Assembly: GCA_023139255.1 (NCBI GenBank)
Contig: JAGLNY010000191.1
Location: 1 to 23,094 of the forward strand
DNA length: 23,094 bases
DNA from: Spirochaetales bacterium
GTDB lineage: Bacteria; Spirochaetota; Spirochaetia; JABMQR01
Direction of reading: 5' to 3'
How positions within the stretch are numbered: the stretch's first letter is position 1; each line of letters starts with the position of its first letter. Under the pieces are notes generated by a model. It ran no database searches. It was not told the DNA's origin and saw only the letters and a program-made list of their open reading frames with translations. A program made the translations under genes and the position numbers. Shown in pieces: positions 14,613 to 21,750 of the stretch.

Positions 14613-16145
14613 ATGCCGCGATATATATTGGCAGTAATATTACTTCTCTCAGGTTTGGTTCTAGGTTGGATAATTCGTTGGTTCTATGCTAAGTTTCAAC
14701 TGACGTCTGTAGAACAAAAAGCTGCGCGGTTGAGTAAAGAAGCTATAAAAGAAGCGGAAGCTAAAAAGAAAGAGCTTTTACTTGAAACTAAAGATCAGCT
14801 GCTGAAAGAGAGACAGCAGCAAGAGCGTGAAACAAGGGAGAGAAGGAGTGAGCTGCAGAGGCTGGAAAGGCGACTCCTACAGAAAGAGGAGAATCTGGAA
14901 GGAAAGCAGCTTGAACTTGAAAACAATCGAAAACAACTAACAAACCGAGAGGAAAAACTTTCACTTAGGGAAAAAAAACTGACCGCTGAAGAGGAAAAAT
15001 GGCTGTCAGAACTGGAAAGAATTGCCGGAATGAGGTCGGATGAAGCAAAACAGATAATTATGGATTCCATGATAAATGATGCTCGTCATGATGCGCAGGT
15101 CAGCGTTAATAAAATTGAGCAGGAAGCTCAACTAAAGGCTGAAAAACTGGCACGTGATGTCATAATAACATCGATTCAACGTATTGCAACTGATGTAAGT
15201 TCAGAAATTACCATAAGCTCTGTCAGCCTTCCGAGTGATGAGATGAAAGGTCGAATTATAGGCCGCGAAGGGAGAAATATCAGGACATTAGAAACGTTAA
15301 CAGGTGTTGATGTAATAATAGATGACACCCCTGAAGCAGTAGTAATATCCTGTTTTGACCCGGTAAGAAAAGAAATTGCCAAAATTGCGCTTGGGCGACT
15401 GATTCAAGACGGAAGAATACATCCGGCAAGAATTGAGGAAGTAGTTCAGAAAGTTACAAAGGAACTCTCCAAGACCATTTTGGAAGAAGGGGAAAAAATA
15501 CTTTTTGATCTCGGTATCCATAATATGAGTCAGGAAAGTATCAAGGTGCTGGGAAGACTCTATTTTCGTACATCTTATGGACAGAATGTGCTATATCATT
15601 CGAAAGAAGTTGCCATTCTTTCGGGTATGATTGCAGCTGAAGTTGGTGCAGATCGGGAGATTGCAAAAAGAGGCGGACTCCTGCACGATATTGGGAAAGG
15701 TGTTGAGACTGAGAGTGATGCCACCCACGCTGAAATGGGCGCAGAAATGGCAAAAAAACTTGGAGAGGATCCACGAGTCATAAACTCAATTTTGTCTCAT
15801 CACAATGATGTTGAACCAAGTTGTATTGAGTCAGTTATTGTTCAGATTGCTGATGCGATTTCAGCAGCAAGACCCGGAGCCAGAAGGGAAACCCTGAATA
15901 ATTATGTAAAAAGACTCGAAAATCTTGAGCGTATATCAGAGAGTTATGAGGGTGTTGATAAAGCATATGCAATCCAGGCAGGACGTGAACTGCGGATTCT
16001 TGTTAACTATGAGGCTGTCAGTGATGAACGAGCCAAAGAACTTGCAAAGGATATAGCAAAGAGGATTGAGGCAGAAATGCGGTATCCTGGAAGGATTAAA
16101 GTTACCATAATCCGGGAAACCCGTGTTGTAGAATACGCACGCTGA
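14613..16145 (+). CDS. rny: Ribonuclease Y, membrane-anchored endoribonuclease
   Basis: RNase Y starts mRNA decay by endonucleolytic cleavage at the inner face of the membrane. The 510-residue product has the full domain order. A transmembrane segment spans about residues 4-24 (ILAVILLLSGLVLGWII). A long charged coiled coil runs from about 30 to 195, rich in Glu, Lys, Arg and Gln. The KH domain has GRIIGREGRNIRTLE at 213-227. The HD domain has LLHDIGKG with catalytic H358-D359, followed by ILSHHNDVEP. The C-terminal part ends YPGRIKVTIIRETRVVEYAR, as in Bacillus RNase Y. It is the first gene of a unit with its own promoter. The pairing with a ymdB-type gene downstream is the same as in Bacillus (ymdA-ymdB). 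Confidence 0.97.
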   Translation: MPRYILAVILLLSGLVLGWIIRWFYAKFQLTSVEQKAARLSKEAIKEAEAKKKELLLETKDQLLKERQQQERETRERRSELQRLERRLLQKEENLEGKQLELENNRKQLTNREEKLSLREKKLTAEEEKWLSELERIAGMRSDEAKQIIMDSMINDARHDAQVSVNKIEQEAQLKAEKLARDVIITSIQRIATDVSSEITISSVSLPSDEMKGRIIGREGRNIRTLETLTGVDVIIDDTPEAVVISCFDPVRKEIAKIALGRLIQDGRIHPARIEEVVQKVTKELSKTILEEGEKILFDLGIHNMSQESIKVLGRLYFRTSYGQNVLYHSKEVAILSGMIAAEVGADREIAKRGGLLHDIGKGVETESDATHAEMGAEMAKKLGEDPRVINSILSHHNDVEPSCIESVIVQIADAISAARPGARRETLNNYVKRLENLERISESYEGVDKAYAIQAGRELRILVNYEAVSDERAKELAKDIAKRIEAEMRYPGRIKVTIIRETRVVEYAR

Positions 16146-16191
16146 TAATGCAGCAGGTATGCTGTGAACTCAGTTGATAAGAGAATAAATT

Positions 16192-16989
16192 ATGTCAGGA
16201 AAAGATATACGAGCCCTGTTTTTAGGTGATATTTGCGGTCAGCCTGGGAACAGGGCTGTATTTATTGGATTAAAACAGTTAGTGAAAGATTATAGAGCAG
16301 ATGTCGTTGTCGCTAATGGGGAAAATGCATCTGACGGCTTTGGCATAACTCCCGATGAAGCCAATTCATTATTTTCAGCAGGAGTGGATATAATCACAAC
16401 CGGGAACCATGTATGGCAGCGTAGTGAAATCTATCCTATGATGAAAGGGAGTGGGAAATTAATAAGACCGGCTAACTATCCCCCTGGGGTTCCGGGGAAA
16501 GGGATGGTCTCACTGAAGGTCAAGGGAACAGAAATAGTTGTTATAAATCTTCAGGGGCGGCTCAATATGAGTGCAATTGATTGCCCTTTCAGGATAGGCA
16601 GGGAGCTTGTGCAGCAAGTGAAGCGATCAAATTCCTGTATACTGATTGACTTTCATGCTGAGTCTACCGAAGAAAAAGAGGCTCTCGCTCTCTACCTTGA
16701 CGGCATGGCTGCAGCCGTTGTGGGTACTCATACACATATCCAGACGGCTGATGAACGAATTTTACCCAAAGGAACAGCCTATATCACTGATATCGGGATG
16801 ACTGGACCGGTGATGAGTGTAATCGGCAGTGAACCGAACATTTCCATCAAGCGACAACTGACTCAAATACCGTTGAAAAATCGTATAGCCGAAACACCGG
16901 CTGCCCTTCAGGGGGTTGTTGTTACCATAAACACAGAAAAAGGGCTGGCAAAGAAAATTGTAAGATTTTCAAAAGAAATGAGAGTGTGA
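16192..16989 (+). CDS. YmdB-type metallophosphoesterase (2',3'-cyclic nucleotide phosphodiesterase family)
   Basis: This family (TIGR00282; YmdB in Bacillus) is a two-metal phosphodiesterase active on 2',3'-cyclic nucleotides and linked in Bacillus to biofilm and motility decisions. The 265-residue product is full length. The expected metal and active-site residues are visible: D13 in FLGDICGQPG, NGEN at 42-45 (with E44), N72-H73 in TTGNHVW, H155 in DFHAE, and H180/H182 in GTHTHIQT, followed by YITDIGMTGP. The ATG at 16192 has only a weak AAGAGA ribosome-binding site. It lies 46 bases after rny and one base before the tlyA-type gene. It is thus probably co-transcribed with them; an activity on products of RNA decay would fit the context, but the native substrate is not known from sequence. 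Confidence 0.93.
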   Translation: MSGKDIRALFLGDICGQPGNRAVFIGLKQLVKDYRADVVVANGENASDGFGITPDEANSLFSAGVDIITTGNHVWQRSEIYPMMKGSGKLIRPANYPPGVPGKGMVSLKVKGTEIVVINLQGRLNMSAIDCPFRIGRELVQQVKRSNSCILIDFHAESTEEKEALALYLDGMAAAVVGTHTHIQTADERILPKGTAYITDIGMTGPVMSVIGSEPNISIKRQLTQIPLKNRIAETPAALQGVVVTINTEKGLAKKIVRFSKEMRV

Positions 16990-16990
16990 T

Positions 16991-17791
16991 ATGAAAACCC
17001 TGCCTCTCCTTGACCTTCTATCAAAAAGATACCCGGACACACCCCGGGAGACGCTCTACTCATATATACTTTGCAGAGAAGTATTAGTAAACGGCGGCCG
17101 GATAGCCAACCCAAAGGAACGGGTATCTATCAGTGTCGTAATAGAGATTGTCCGGGATACGTATGTTTCACGGGGAGGTGTTAAATTAAAGCACGCACTC
17201 CTGAAATGGGGAGTCTCAGTCAATGATAAGATCATGCTTGATGCAGGTGCTTCAACCGGCGGGTTCACTGATTGCCTGATACAGGAAGGGGCTGCAAGTG
17301 TCTATTCTGTGGATGTTGGGTACAATCAGTTGGATTACAGCCTGCGTAAGCACCAGAAAGTGGTTGTAATGGAACGAACCAATATTATGGATGTCTGGGA
17401 GCTGGACCCAATCCCTCATGCTGCGGTTGCTGACCTCTCCTTTCGTTCGATAAGGGGCGCAGCAGGAAAAATTCTCTCCCTGACCAGAGAAGCCTGGATG
17501 ATTGCACTGATTAAACCGCAGTTTGAGATTGATGAATACGTCGAAGAGTTTAACGGGGTTGTGACAAATGATGAACTTCTCCTTGAAATTCTAACTGCAA
17601 CATGCACTGAGCTGGCCAGGGAAGAAGCCGGTGTGGTGAACATAACAGCTTCGCCAATTTTGGGAAGAAAGGGGAACAGGGAATTCCTGGCACTCATATA
17701 TGATAAGAATCGACGATCCGGGAAATTCCTTAGCGGCAAGGAACTTAAAGATGTCCTTAAGAAAGTGGTTGCGGAATCGCAACTGGAATAA
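16991..17791 (+). CDS. tlyA: TlyA-family rRNA 2'-O-methyltransferase (S4 + FtsJ domains)
   Basis: TlyA enzymes add 2'-O-methyl groups to 16S and/or 23S rRNA using S-adenosylmethionine; some homologues are called hemolysin A for historical reasons. The 266-residue product has an N-terminal S4-like RNA-binding segment (about 1-58, with LCREVLVNGGRI). YVSRGGVKLKHAL at 58-70 follows, then the SAM-binding loop LDAGASTGGFTD at 83-94. The RrmJ-type K-D-K-E set can be assigned as K65, D148 (ADLSF), K175 (IKPQFE) and E231 (GRKGNREFL). Start ATG 16991 lies one base after the ymdB-type stop. No clear + strand terminator follows it before the convergent gene. Which nucleotides it modifies cannot be told from sequence. 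Confidence 0.94.
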   Translation: MKTLPLLDLLSKRYPDTPRETLYSYILCREVLVNGGRIANPKERVSISVVIEIVRDTYVSRGGVKLKHALLKWGVSVNDKIMLDAGASTGGFTDCLIQEGAASVYSVDVGYNQLDYSLRKHQKVVVMERTNIMDVWELDPIPHAAVADLSFRSIRGAAGKILSLTREAWMIALIKPQFEIDEYVEEFNGVVTNDELLLEILTATCTELAREEAGVVNITASPILGRKGNREFLALIYDKNRRSGKFLSGKELKDVLKKVVAESQLE

Positions 17792-17840
17792 GAATTAAAA
17801 CTTGAGGATCTTTTTAAGCAGAAGTTTTTGATAGAAAACT

Positions 17841-18494
17841 TCAAAAAGCAATGGAAAAACTTTCCATTGCTTCACCCTCTATCAGAATGATTACATCCTC
17901 AACTAATTCGTATGAAAGAGCGGAATTGATAAGTTGACATATAGCCAGCTCTGTGATCTGGCGATTATTGGGATTAATAAATTCACTGGAAATGTCTATA
18001 TAAGCGGCATGATTGACAATCCTGCTTCCAAGGAGTCGGGTAGTATCTGGTACAAAGGATATGTATCCCTTTGATAGAGTGGGCAGATCCGGTCCTGCTA
18101 TGAGGGCTTCTATAAGGCTGTTTAGTGTTATGGGAGAGGGAAGGTCAATGGCAACCGGCTCACAGGAGAATTCCTTTGTTATACTGTTTGGTATCACAAA
18201 ATATATTTGGATTGATTCAGTCTCTTCCGCTGTACTGTCGAATTCCCTGTTTCTGTACTCAGAGACAGTTTCCGCCAGACCTGATTCCTGATAATTCCGA
18301 ACTATTTTTGGTAAACTGTAGAGGAAGCTTCCTGCAATAACAACTATAAGCAGAATCCACATAAGGAAAGGGATACCCTGTCTGCCTTCTTCAGGATCAC
18401 GTTTGCGCATAGGAATAGAGTACAGCAAGTGCCTGTTCCTGTCTATGAATATCAGAAGCTTGTTGAACATAATCATTTCAGAATTTGACATCAC
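17841..18494 (-). CDS. GerMN-domain single-pass membrane protein
   Basis: GerMN is a small alpha/beta domain first named from the sporulation protein GerM and found in many non-sporulating bacteria as an extracytoplasmic, membrane-anchored module of uncertain role. The 217-residue product has a basic N-terminus, one transmembrane helix at about 41-60 (IPFLMWILLIVVIAGSFLY), a polar linker, and a GerMN domain at about 94-213. Domain marks are IQIYFVIPN, LIEALIAGPD, ITELAICQLINSAL and VIILIEGEAM. I choose GTG 18494 (or ATG 18491) because AAGGAG stands eight bases upstream. An internal ATG at 18410 would give 189 residues with the helix nearer the N-terminus but has no ribosome-binding site. It is convergent to the tlyA gene and divergent from ptsI. 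Confidence 0.82.
   Translation of the reverse strand: MMSNSEMIMFNKLLIFIDRNRHLLYSIPMRKRDPEEGRQGIPFLMWILLIVVIAGSFLYSLPKIVRNYQESGLAETVSEYRNREFDSTAEETESIQIYFVIPNSITKEFSCEPVAIDLPSPITLNSLIEALIAGPDLPTLSKGYISFVPDTTRLLGSRIVNHAAYIDISSEFINPNNRQITELAICQLINSALSYELVEDVIILIEGEAMESFSIAF
17842..17871 (-). terminator. Intrinsic terminator inside the 3' end of the GerMN gene
   Basis: Read on the - strand, AGCAATGGAAA and TTTCCATTGCT form an 11-bp perfect stem (plus strand 17847-17857 with 17861-17871) with a three-base loop. TTTT follows, making TTTTTGA with the last stem base. The stem encodes residues 208-216 of the GerMN protein, and the T run overlaps its Phe and stop codons. On the + strand the same hairpin has no T run after it, so it acts, if at all, for the - strand gene. 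Confidence 0.7.
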
Positions 18495-18513
18495 TGATAA
18501 AACTCCTTATAGT
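18485..18513 (+). promoter_or_regulatory. Sigma-70-type promoter for ptsI, very close to its start codon
   Basis: TTGACA at 18485-18490 is a perfect -35 hexamer. Seventeen bases later TATAGT at 18508-18513 matches five of six positions of the -10. The predicted start point is near 18520, only about three bases before ATG 18523 and twelve before ATG 18532. The -35 lies over the start codons of the divergent GerMN gene (18489-18494), and the -10 partly overlaps that gene's ribosome-binding site. Confidence 0.65.
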
Positions 18514-18522
18514 GTTTATACT

Positions 18523-20268
18523 ATGCGAATAATGAAGGGAATTTCCGCCTCACCAGGGATCTCAATAGGAAAAGTATTTCTTTACTCAACTCAGACGCTT
18601 AATTTTCCATCGTACTCAATTGAGGAAGACGAGGTAGATGGTGAAATAACCCGATTTAACAATGCGATAGAACGTGTAAGACGGGATCTCGTTGAGCTTG
18701 CTGAAAAAACCCGTAAAACTGCCGGGAAAAAGGATCTGGAAATAATCGAGACTCACCTAATGATGATTGAGGATCCGGATCTAAAAAGTCAGATAACTCA
18801 GGGAATAGCTGAAGAATGCAGGAATGCGGAACATATTGTGGAACATGTTATTTCCATGATGACAAAAACCCTGGAAGATGCTGATGACGAATATCTAAAA
18901 GAACGTGTTGTTGATCTTATTGATATTCAGAGCAGAATTCTACATCATCTCATGTATATTGAACGCACATCTTTGGTAGACATTAAAGAAGAGGTTATAC
19001 TGGTTGCCCAGAATCTCCTTCCTTCCGAAGTGCTTACCATGAATAAAAAATATATTAAGGGCATAGTGCTTGACGCCGGCGGGAAAACATCACATACAGC
19101 AATATTGGCGAGATCCTTTGAGATTCCGGCAGTACTCGGCCTTTCAAATGTTTCAAAGAAAGTCAGAAACGGCAACACAATAGTTGTTGACGGTAATCAG
19201 GGAACGGTAATTCTGAGACCCGGCAGGAGTGTTATAGATACATATAAGTTACGGCTTGAGGAGTGGATTAAACACGAGAAAGATCTGCTTGGGCTTCATA
19301 ATCTTCCGGCAGAGACCAAAGATGGGCATAAAGTTATGCTTATGGCAAATATTGAGATACCGGAAGAAGTAAACTCGGCAGTTGCTCATGGGGCCAGCGG
19401 CATTGGGCTTTACCGATCAGAGTTTCTCTTTCTGCGGCCGGGTGAAGTTGCCTCAGAGGAAGAGCAGTTTGATGCTTATGCCTATGTACTCAAGCACATG
19501 AAGGGGAAAGGCCCGGTCACTATCAGGACAATAGATGTTGGCGGTGATAAGGTAATTCCCGGGCTGAAAGATTTTGATGAAGAAAATCCCATTCTAGGCT
19601 GGAGAGCAGTACGCTTTTGCCTCTCCCGTAAAGATATTTTTCGGATACAGCTTCGTGCTATGCTGCGTGCCTCGGTATATGGCAGCCTGAAGATCATGTT
19701 TCCCATGATCAGCGGCGGAGAAGAGCTTGAGAATGTACTTCAAGTCCTGGAAGAAGTGAAAGAGAGCTGCAGACAGGAAAAAATTCCGTTTGATGAGGAA
19801 ATTCAGGTGGGATCAATGATTGAAGTTCCCTCTGCCGCACTCATATCGGATATTATTGCAAAAAAAGTAGATTTTTTGTCTATCGGAACAAATGACCTGA
19901 TCCAGTACACCATTGCGGTAGATAGGGGGAACGAGAAAATTGCCTATCTCTATCAACCATTTCATCCTGGAGTGCTGCGTTTTCTCAAGATGATAATTGA
20001 CAACGGACATCAATTTGATATTCCGGTTGCTATGTGCGGGGAGATGGCATCAGATCCAATTTTCACAGTTCTTCTCCTTGGGCTCGGGCTGGATGAGTTC
20101 AGTATGAGTCCTGCCGCTATCCTTGAAGTTAAAAAAATTATCCGGTCGGTCACAATTACTGAGGCCAGGGAACTGGCGGAAACAATCATGGATATGGATA
20201 CATACACAAAAATCGACGAATATGTAAGGAAATGGTTAAATGAACGATTTGATATCTTTAGTACCTGA
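18523..20268 (+). CDS. ptsI: Phosphoenolpyruvate-protein phosphotransferase (PTS enzyme I)
   Basis: Enzyme I transfers phosphate from PEP to the HPr protein in the cytoplasm. From ATG 18523 the product has 581 residues (578 if ATG 18532 is used; E. coli has 575). It begins MKGISASPGISIGKVFLYS from the second ATG. The phosphorylated histidine is H191 in GGKTSHTAILARSF. The PEP-binding barrel shows GIGLYRSEFLFL, RTIDVGGDKVIPGL, and FLSIGTNDLIQYT. The catalytic cysteine is C505 in AMCGEMASD. The frame stays open upstream to 18403, but that part does not belong to the family. Neither ATG has a Shine-Dalgarno sequence, and the promoter suggests a leaderless message. No ptsH or sugar permease gene is nearby. 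The last 29 bases overlap der. Confidence 0.96.
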   Translation: MRIMKGISASPGISIGKVFLYSTQTLNFPSYSIEEDEVDGEITRFNNAIERVRRDLVELAEKTRKTAGKKDLEIIETHLMMIEDPDLKSQITQGIAEECRNAEHIVEHVISMMTKTLEDADDEYLKERVVDLIDIQSRILHHLMYIERTSLVDIKEEVILVAQNLLPSEVLTMNKKYIKGIVLDAGGKTSHTAILARSFEIPAVLGLSNVSKKVRNGNTIVVDGNQGTVILRPGRSVIDTYKLRLEEWIKHEKDLLGLHNLPAETKDGHKVMLMANIEIPEEVNSAVAHGASGIGLYRSEFLFLRPGEVASEEEQFDAYAYVLKHMKGKGPVTIRTIDVGGDKVIPGLKDFDEENPILGWRAVRFCLSRKDIFRIQLRAMLRASVYGSLKIMFPMISGGEELENVLQVLEEVKESCRQEKIPFDEEIQVGSMIEVPSAALISDIIAKKVDFLSIGTNDLIQYTIAVDRGNEKIAYLYQPFHPGVLRFLKMIIDNGHQFDIPVAMCGEMASDPIFTVLLLGLGLDEFSMSPAAILEVKKIIRSVTITEARELAETIMDMDTYTKIDEYVRKWLNERFDIFST

Positions 20269-21604
20269 AATGAAGGTACCTTTAATTGCTATAATAGGAC
20301 GCCCAAATGTAGGGAAATCCACACTTTTCAACAGATTGATACGGAAACGAAGAGCTATAACTGACTCGACCCCGGGAGTTACACGTGACCCCATTTTTGA
20401 GGAGTGGGATCTTGAGGGGCACACCGTAATGTTGGCTGATACAGGCGGGTTGAAGCTGGATCAGGAGGGACTGGATTATCTGGTAACAGAAAAAAGTTAT
20501 GCTGTTCTTAAAAAGGCGGATGTAATACTCCTCATGATGGATATTACGGAAGTTACTCCTGAGGATCAGACACTTATCGAGGCGCTTCGACCATATACAG
20601 ATAAAATTATTTTAGTGGTAAACAAAGTTGACAACCCCGGAAGGGAAGACCAGATTTGGGAATTTTATTCTTATGGTATCAAGGACGTGGTTGGAATTTC
20701 ATCAGCCCACGGTTTGGGGATAGTGGAGATGGAAGAAGCTCTTCTTGAAATGATTGATTTTCCGGAAAATGAAGAGATGGAAGAGACAGAGGATGAAGAG
20801 AAAAAGGAGATAAGAATAGCGGTTATGGGTAAGCCGAATACAGGGAAATCCACGCTTACCAATCAGCTGACAGGTATGGAGTCATCCATAGTAAGTGAAA
20901 TCCCCGGAACGACACGTGATGTTGTTACCGGAAACTTTACGTATAAAGGTACGGATTATATTGTCCTTGATACGGCAGGGATCAGAAAAAAGAAGAAAGT
21001 CGGGGAAAATGTTGAATATTATTCAGTTAATCGGGCAATCAGTACCATCGATGAAGCTGATATAATCCTGATAATAATAGACTCAGTAGATGGATTGTCT
21101 GAGCAGGATAAGAAAATAGCCAATCTCATAGTCCAGAAAGGGAAGGGTGTTATTCTGGTGCTGAATAAATGGGACTTGATCAAGCATGTCCCAAACCAGC
21201 TTGAAGCGATAACAGATAGGACACGGTTTCTTTTCCCAATCCTGGGCTTTGCACCGTTGGTACCGCTATCCGCCAAAACAGGAGAGGGGATGGACAATCT
21301 CCTTGATACTGTATGGGGTGTCTGGAAACAGTTGAATAAGCGTGTGGAGACAGGAAAATTCAACCAAAAACTTAAGGGATGGCTTGAGAGATATGAAATT
21401 CCCCGTGGTTCCGGAACCTATTACAAGATCCTCTATGGAACTCAGACAAGTTCAAAACCAGTCTATTTTTTATTGTTTGTTAACCACTTGAAAGGATTTC
21501 CCCAGGGGTATCTGCAATATCTTACAAACAATATCCGCAAGGAATTAGGTTTTTCCTCGATCCCTCTTGAGATTCATTTGAGGGAAAGAAGGAGAAAGGG
21601 TTGA
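20240..21604 (+). CDS. der: Ribosome-assembly GTPase Der (EngA)
   Basis: Der is a tandem GTPase required for 50S subunit maturation. The 454-residue product has GTPase domain 1 (about 14-172; GRPNVGKSTLFNRL, DTGG at 67-70, NKVD at 128-131). An acidic linker follows at 173-190 (ENEEMEETEDEEKKE). Domain 2 spans about 191-362 (GKPNTGKSTLTNQL, DTAGIRKKKKV, NKWD at 309-312). The KH-like domain spans about 365-450, with GSGTYYKILYGTQTSSKP and PVYFLLFVNH. ATG 20240 is supported by AAGGA nine bases upstream, within the end of ptsI. ATG 20270 would remove ten residues but has no ribosome-binding site. The 29-base overlap with ptsI suggests coupled translation. It ends TGATGA at the foot of the inverted repeat. 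Confidence 0.96.
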   Translation: MNDLISLVPEMKVPLIAIIGRPNVGKSTLFNRLIRKRRAITDSTPGVTRDPIFEEWDLEGHTVMLADTGGLKLDQEGLDYLVTEKSYAVLKKADVILLMMDITEVTPEDQTLIEALRPYTDKIILVVNKVDNPGREDQIWEFYSYGIKDVVGISSAHGLGIVEMEEALLEMIDFPENEEMEETEDEEKKEIRIAVMGKPNTGKSTLTNQLTGMESSIVSEIPGTTRDVVTGNFTYKGTDYIVLDTAGIRKKKKVGENVEYYSVNRAISTIDEADIILIIIDSVDGLSEQDKKIANLIVQKGKGVILVLNKWDLIKHVPNQLEAITDRTRFLFPILGFAPLVPLSAKTGEGMDNLLDTVWGVWKQLNKRVETGKFNQKLKGWLERYEIPRGSGTYYKILYGTQTSSKPVYFLLFVNHLKGFPQGYLQYLTNNIRKELGFSSIPLEIHLRERRRKG

Positions 21605-21750
21605 TGACTCCCCTGAAAAAAGCAATCTTCACACAAATACTGCGTCAGAAAAATGCTCGAAATGCTCATTTACGTGTAGTAAACTCCGCTTTCTGTGCTG
21701 TTTCTTCCTTGTCTTTGAACGAATCTTACTTTTTTCAGGGGAGTCATTAA
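21601..21750. repeat. 22-bp inverted repeat bracketing the der-HAD interval
   Basis: The left arm 21601-21622 and right arm 21729-21750 are complementary over 22 positions. Of these, 19 are perfect and contiguous (21604-21622 with 21729-21747), then one G-T pair, then two more pairs. The core is TGACTCCCCTGAAAAAAG on the left and its exact complement on the right, with 106 bases between. The right arm contains the Shine-Dalgarno AGGGGAG (21737-21743) and the first base of the HAD ATG. In RNA the left arm would mask both. The left arm covers the der stop codon. The loop contains a tandem nine-base near-repeat (AAATGCTCG, AAATGCTCA) and short stems such as CAGAAA/TTTCTG (21646-21651 with 21690-21695). 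It could be a regulatory RNA stem or a small mobile element; no target-site duplication is seen. Confidence 0.85.
21604..21750 (+). CDS. Possible 48-residue small protein between der and the HAD gene
   Basis: An uninterrupted frame fills the whole interval. Its ATG overlaps the der stop (TGATG) and its TAA overlaps the HAD ATG (TAATG), one base in each case. AAGGAG lies nine bases upstream of the ATG. The predicted product begins MTPLKKAIFTQILRQKNARN, is basic in its first half, and ends ESYFFQGSH, with one cysteine and no recognisable domain or strong membrane helix. The double overlap and good ribosome-binding site argue for a gene. Against this, both ends are fixed by the inverted repeat, the composition is not clearly protein-like, and an open frame of this length can occur by chance. 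I rate it as an open possibility. Confidence 0.35.
   Translation: MTPLKKAIFTQILRQKNARNAHLRVVNSAFCAVSSLSLNESYFFQGSH

Noticed and set aside
16151..16164. CAGCA/TGCTG mini-hairpin in the rny-ymdB gap
   Set aside because: Only five pairs, no T tract, and no relation to the ribosome-binding site.
17821..17842. 8-bp hairpin GAAGTTTT/AAAACTTC as a terminator of the tlyA unit
   Set aside because: On the + strand it is followed by A residues, not T, and the stem is AT-rich and weak.
17416..17844. 142-codon antisense frame across the tlyA gene
   Set aside because: Its Ser/Arg-rich composition is typical of reverse-strand shadows, and the tlyA gene on the + strand is complete with all motifs.
18403..18522. 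Upstream in-frame extension of ptsI by 40 codons
   Set aside because: It lies antisense to the GerMN gene, precedes a strong promoter and does not resemble the enzyme I N-terminus, which begins MKGISASPG.
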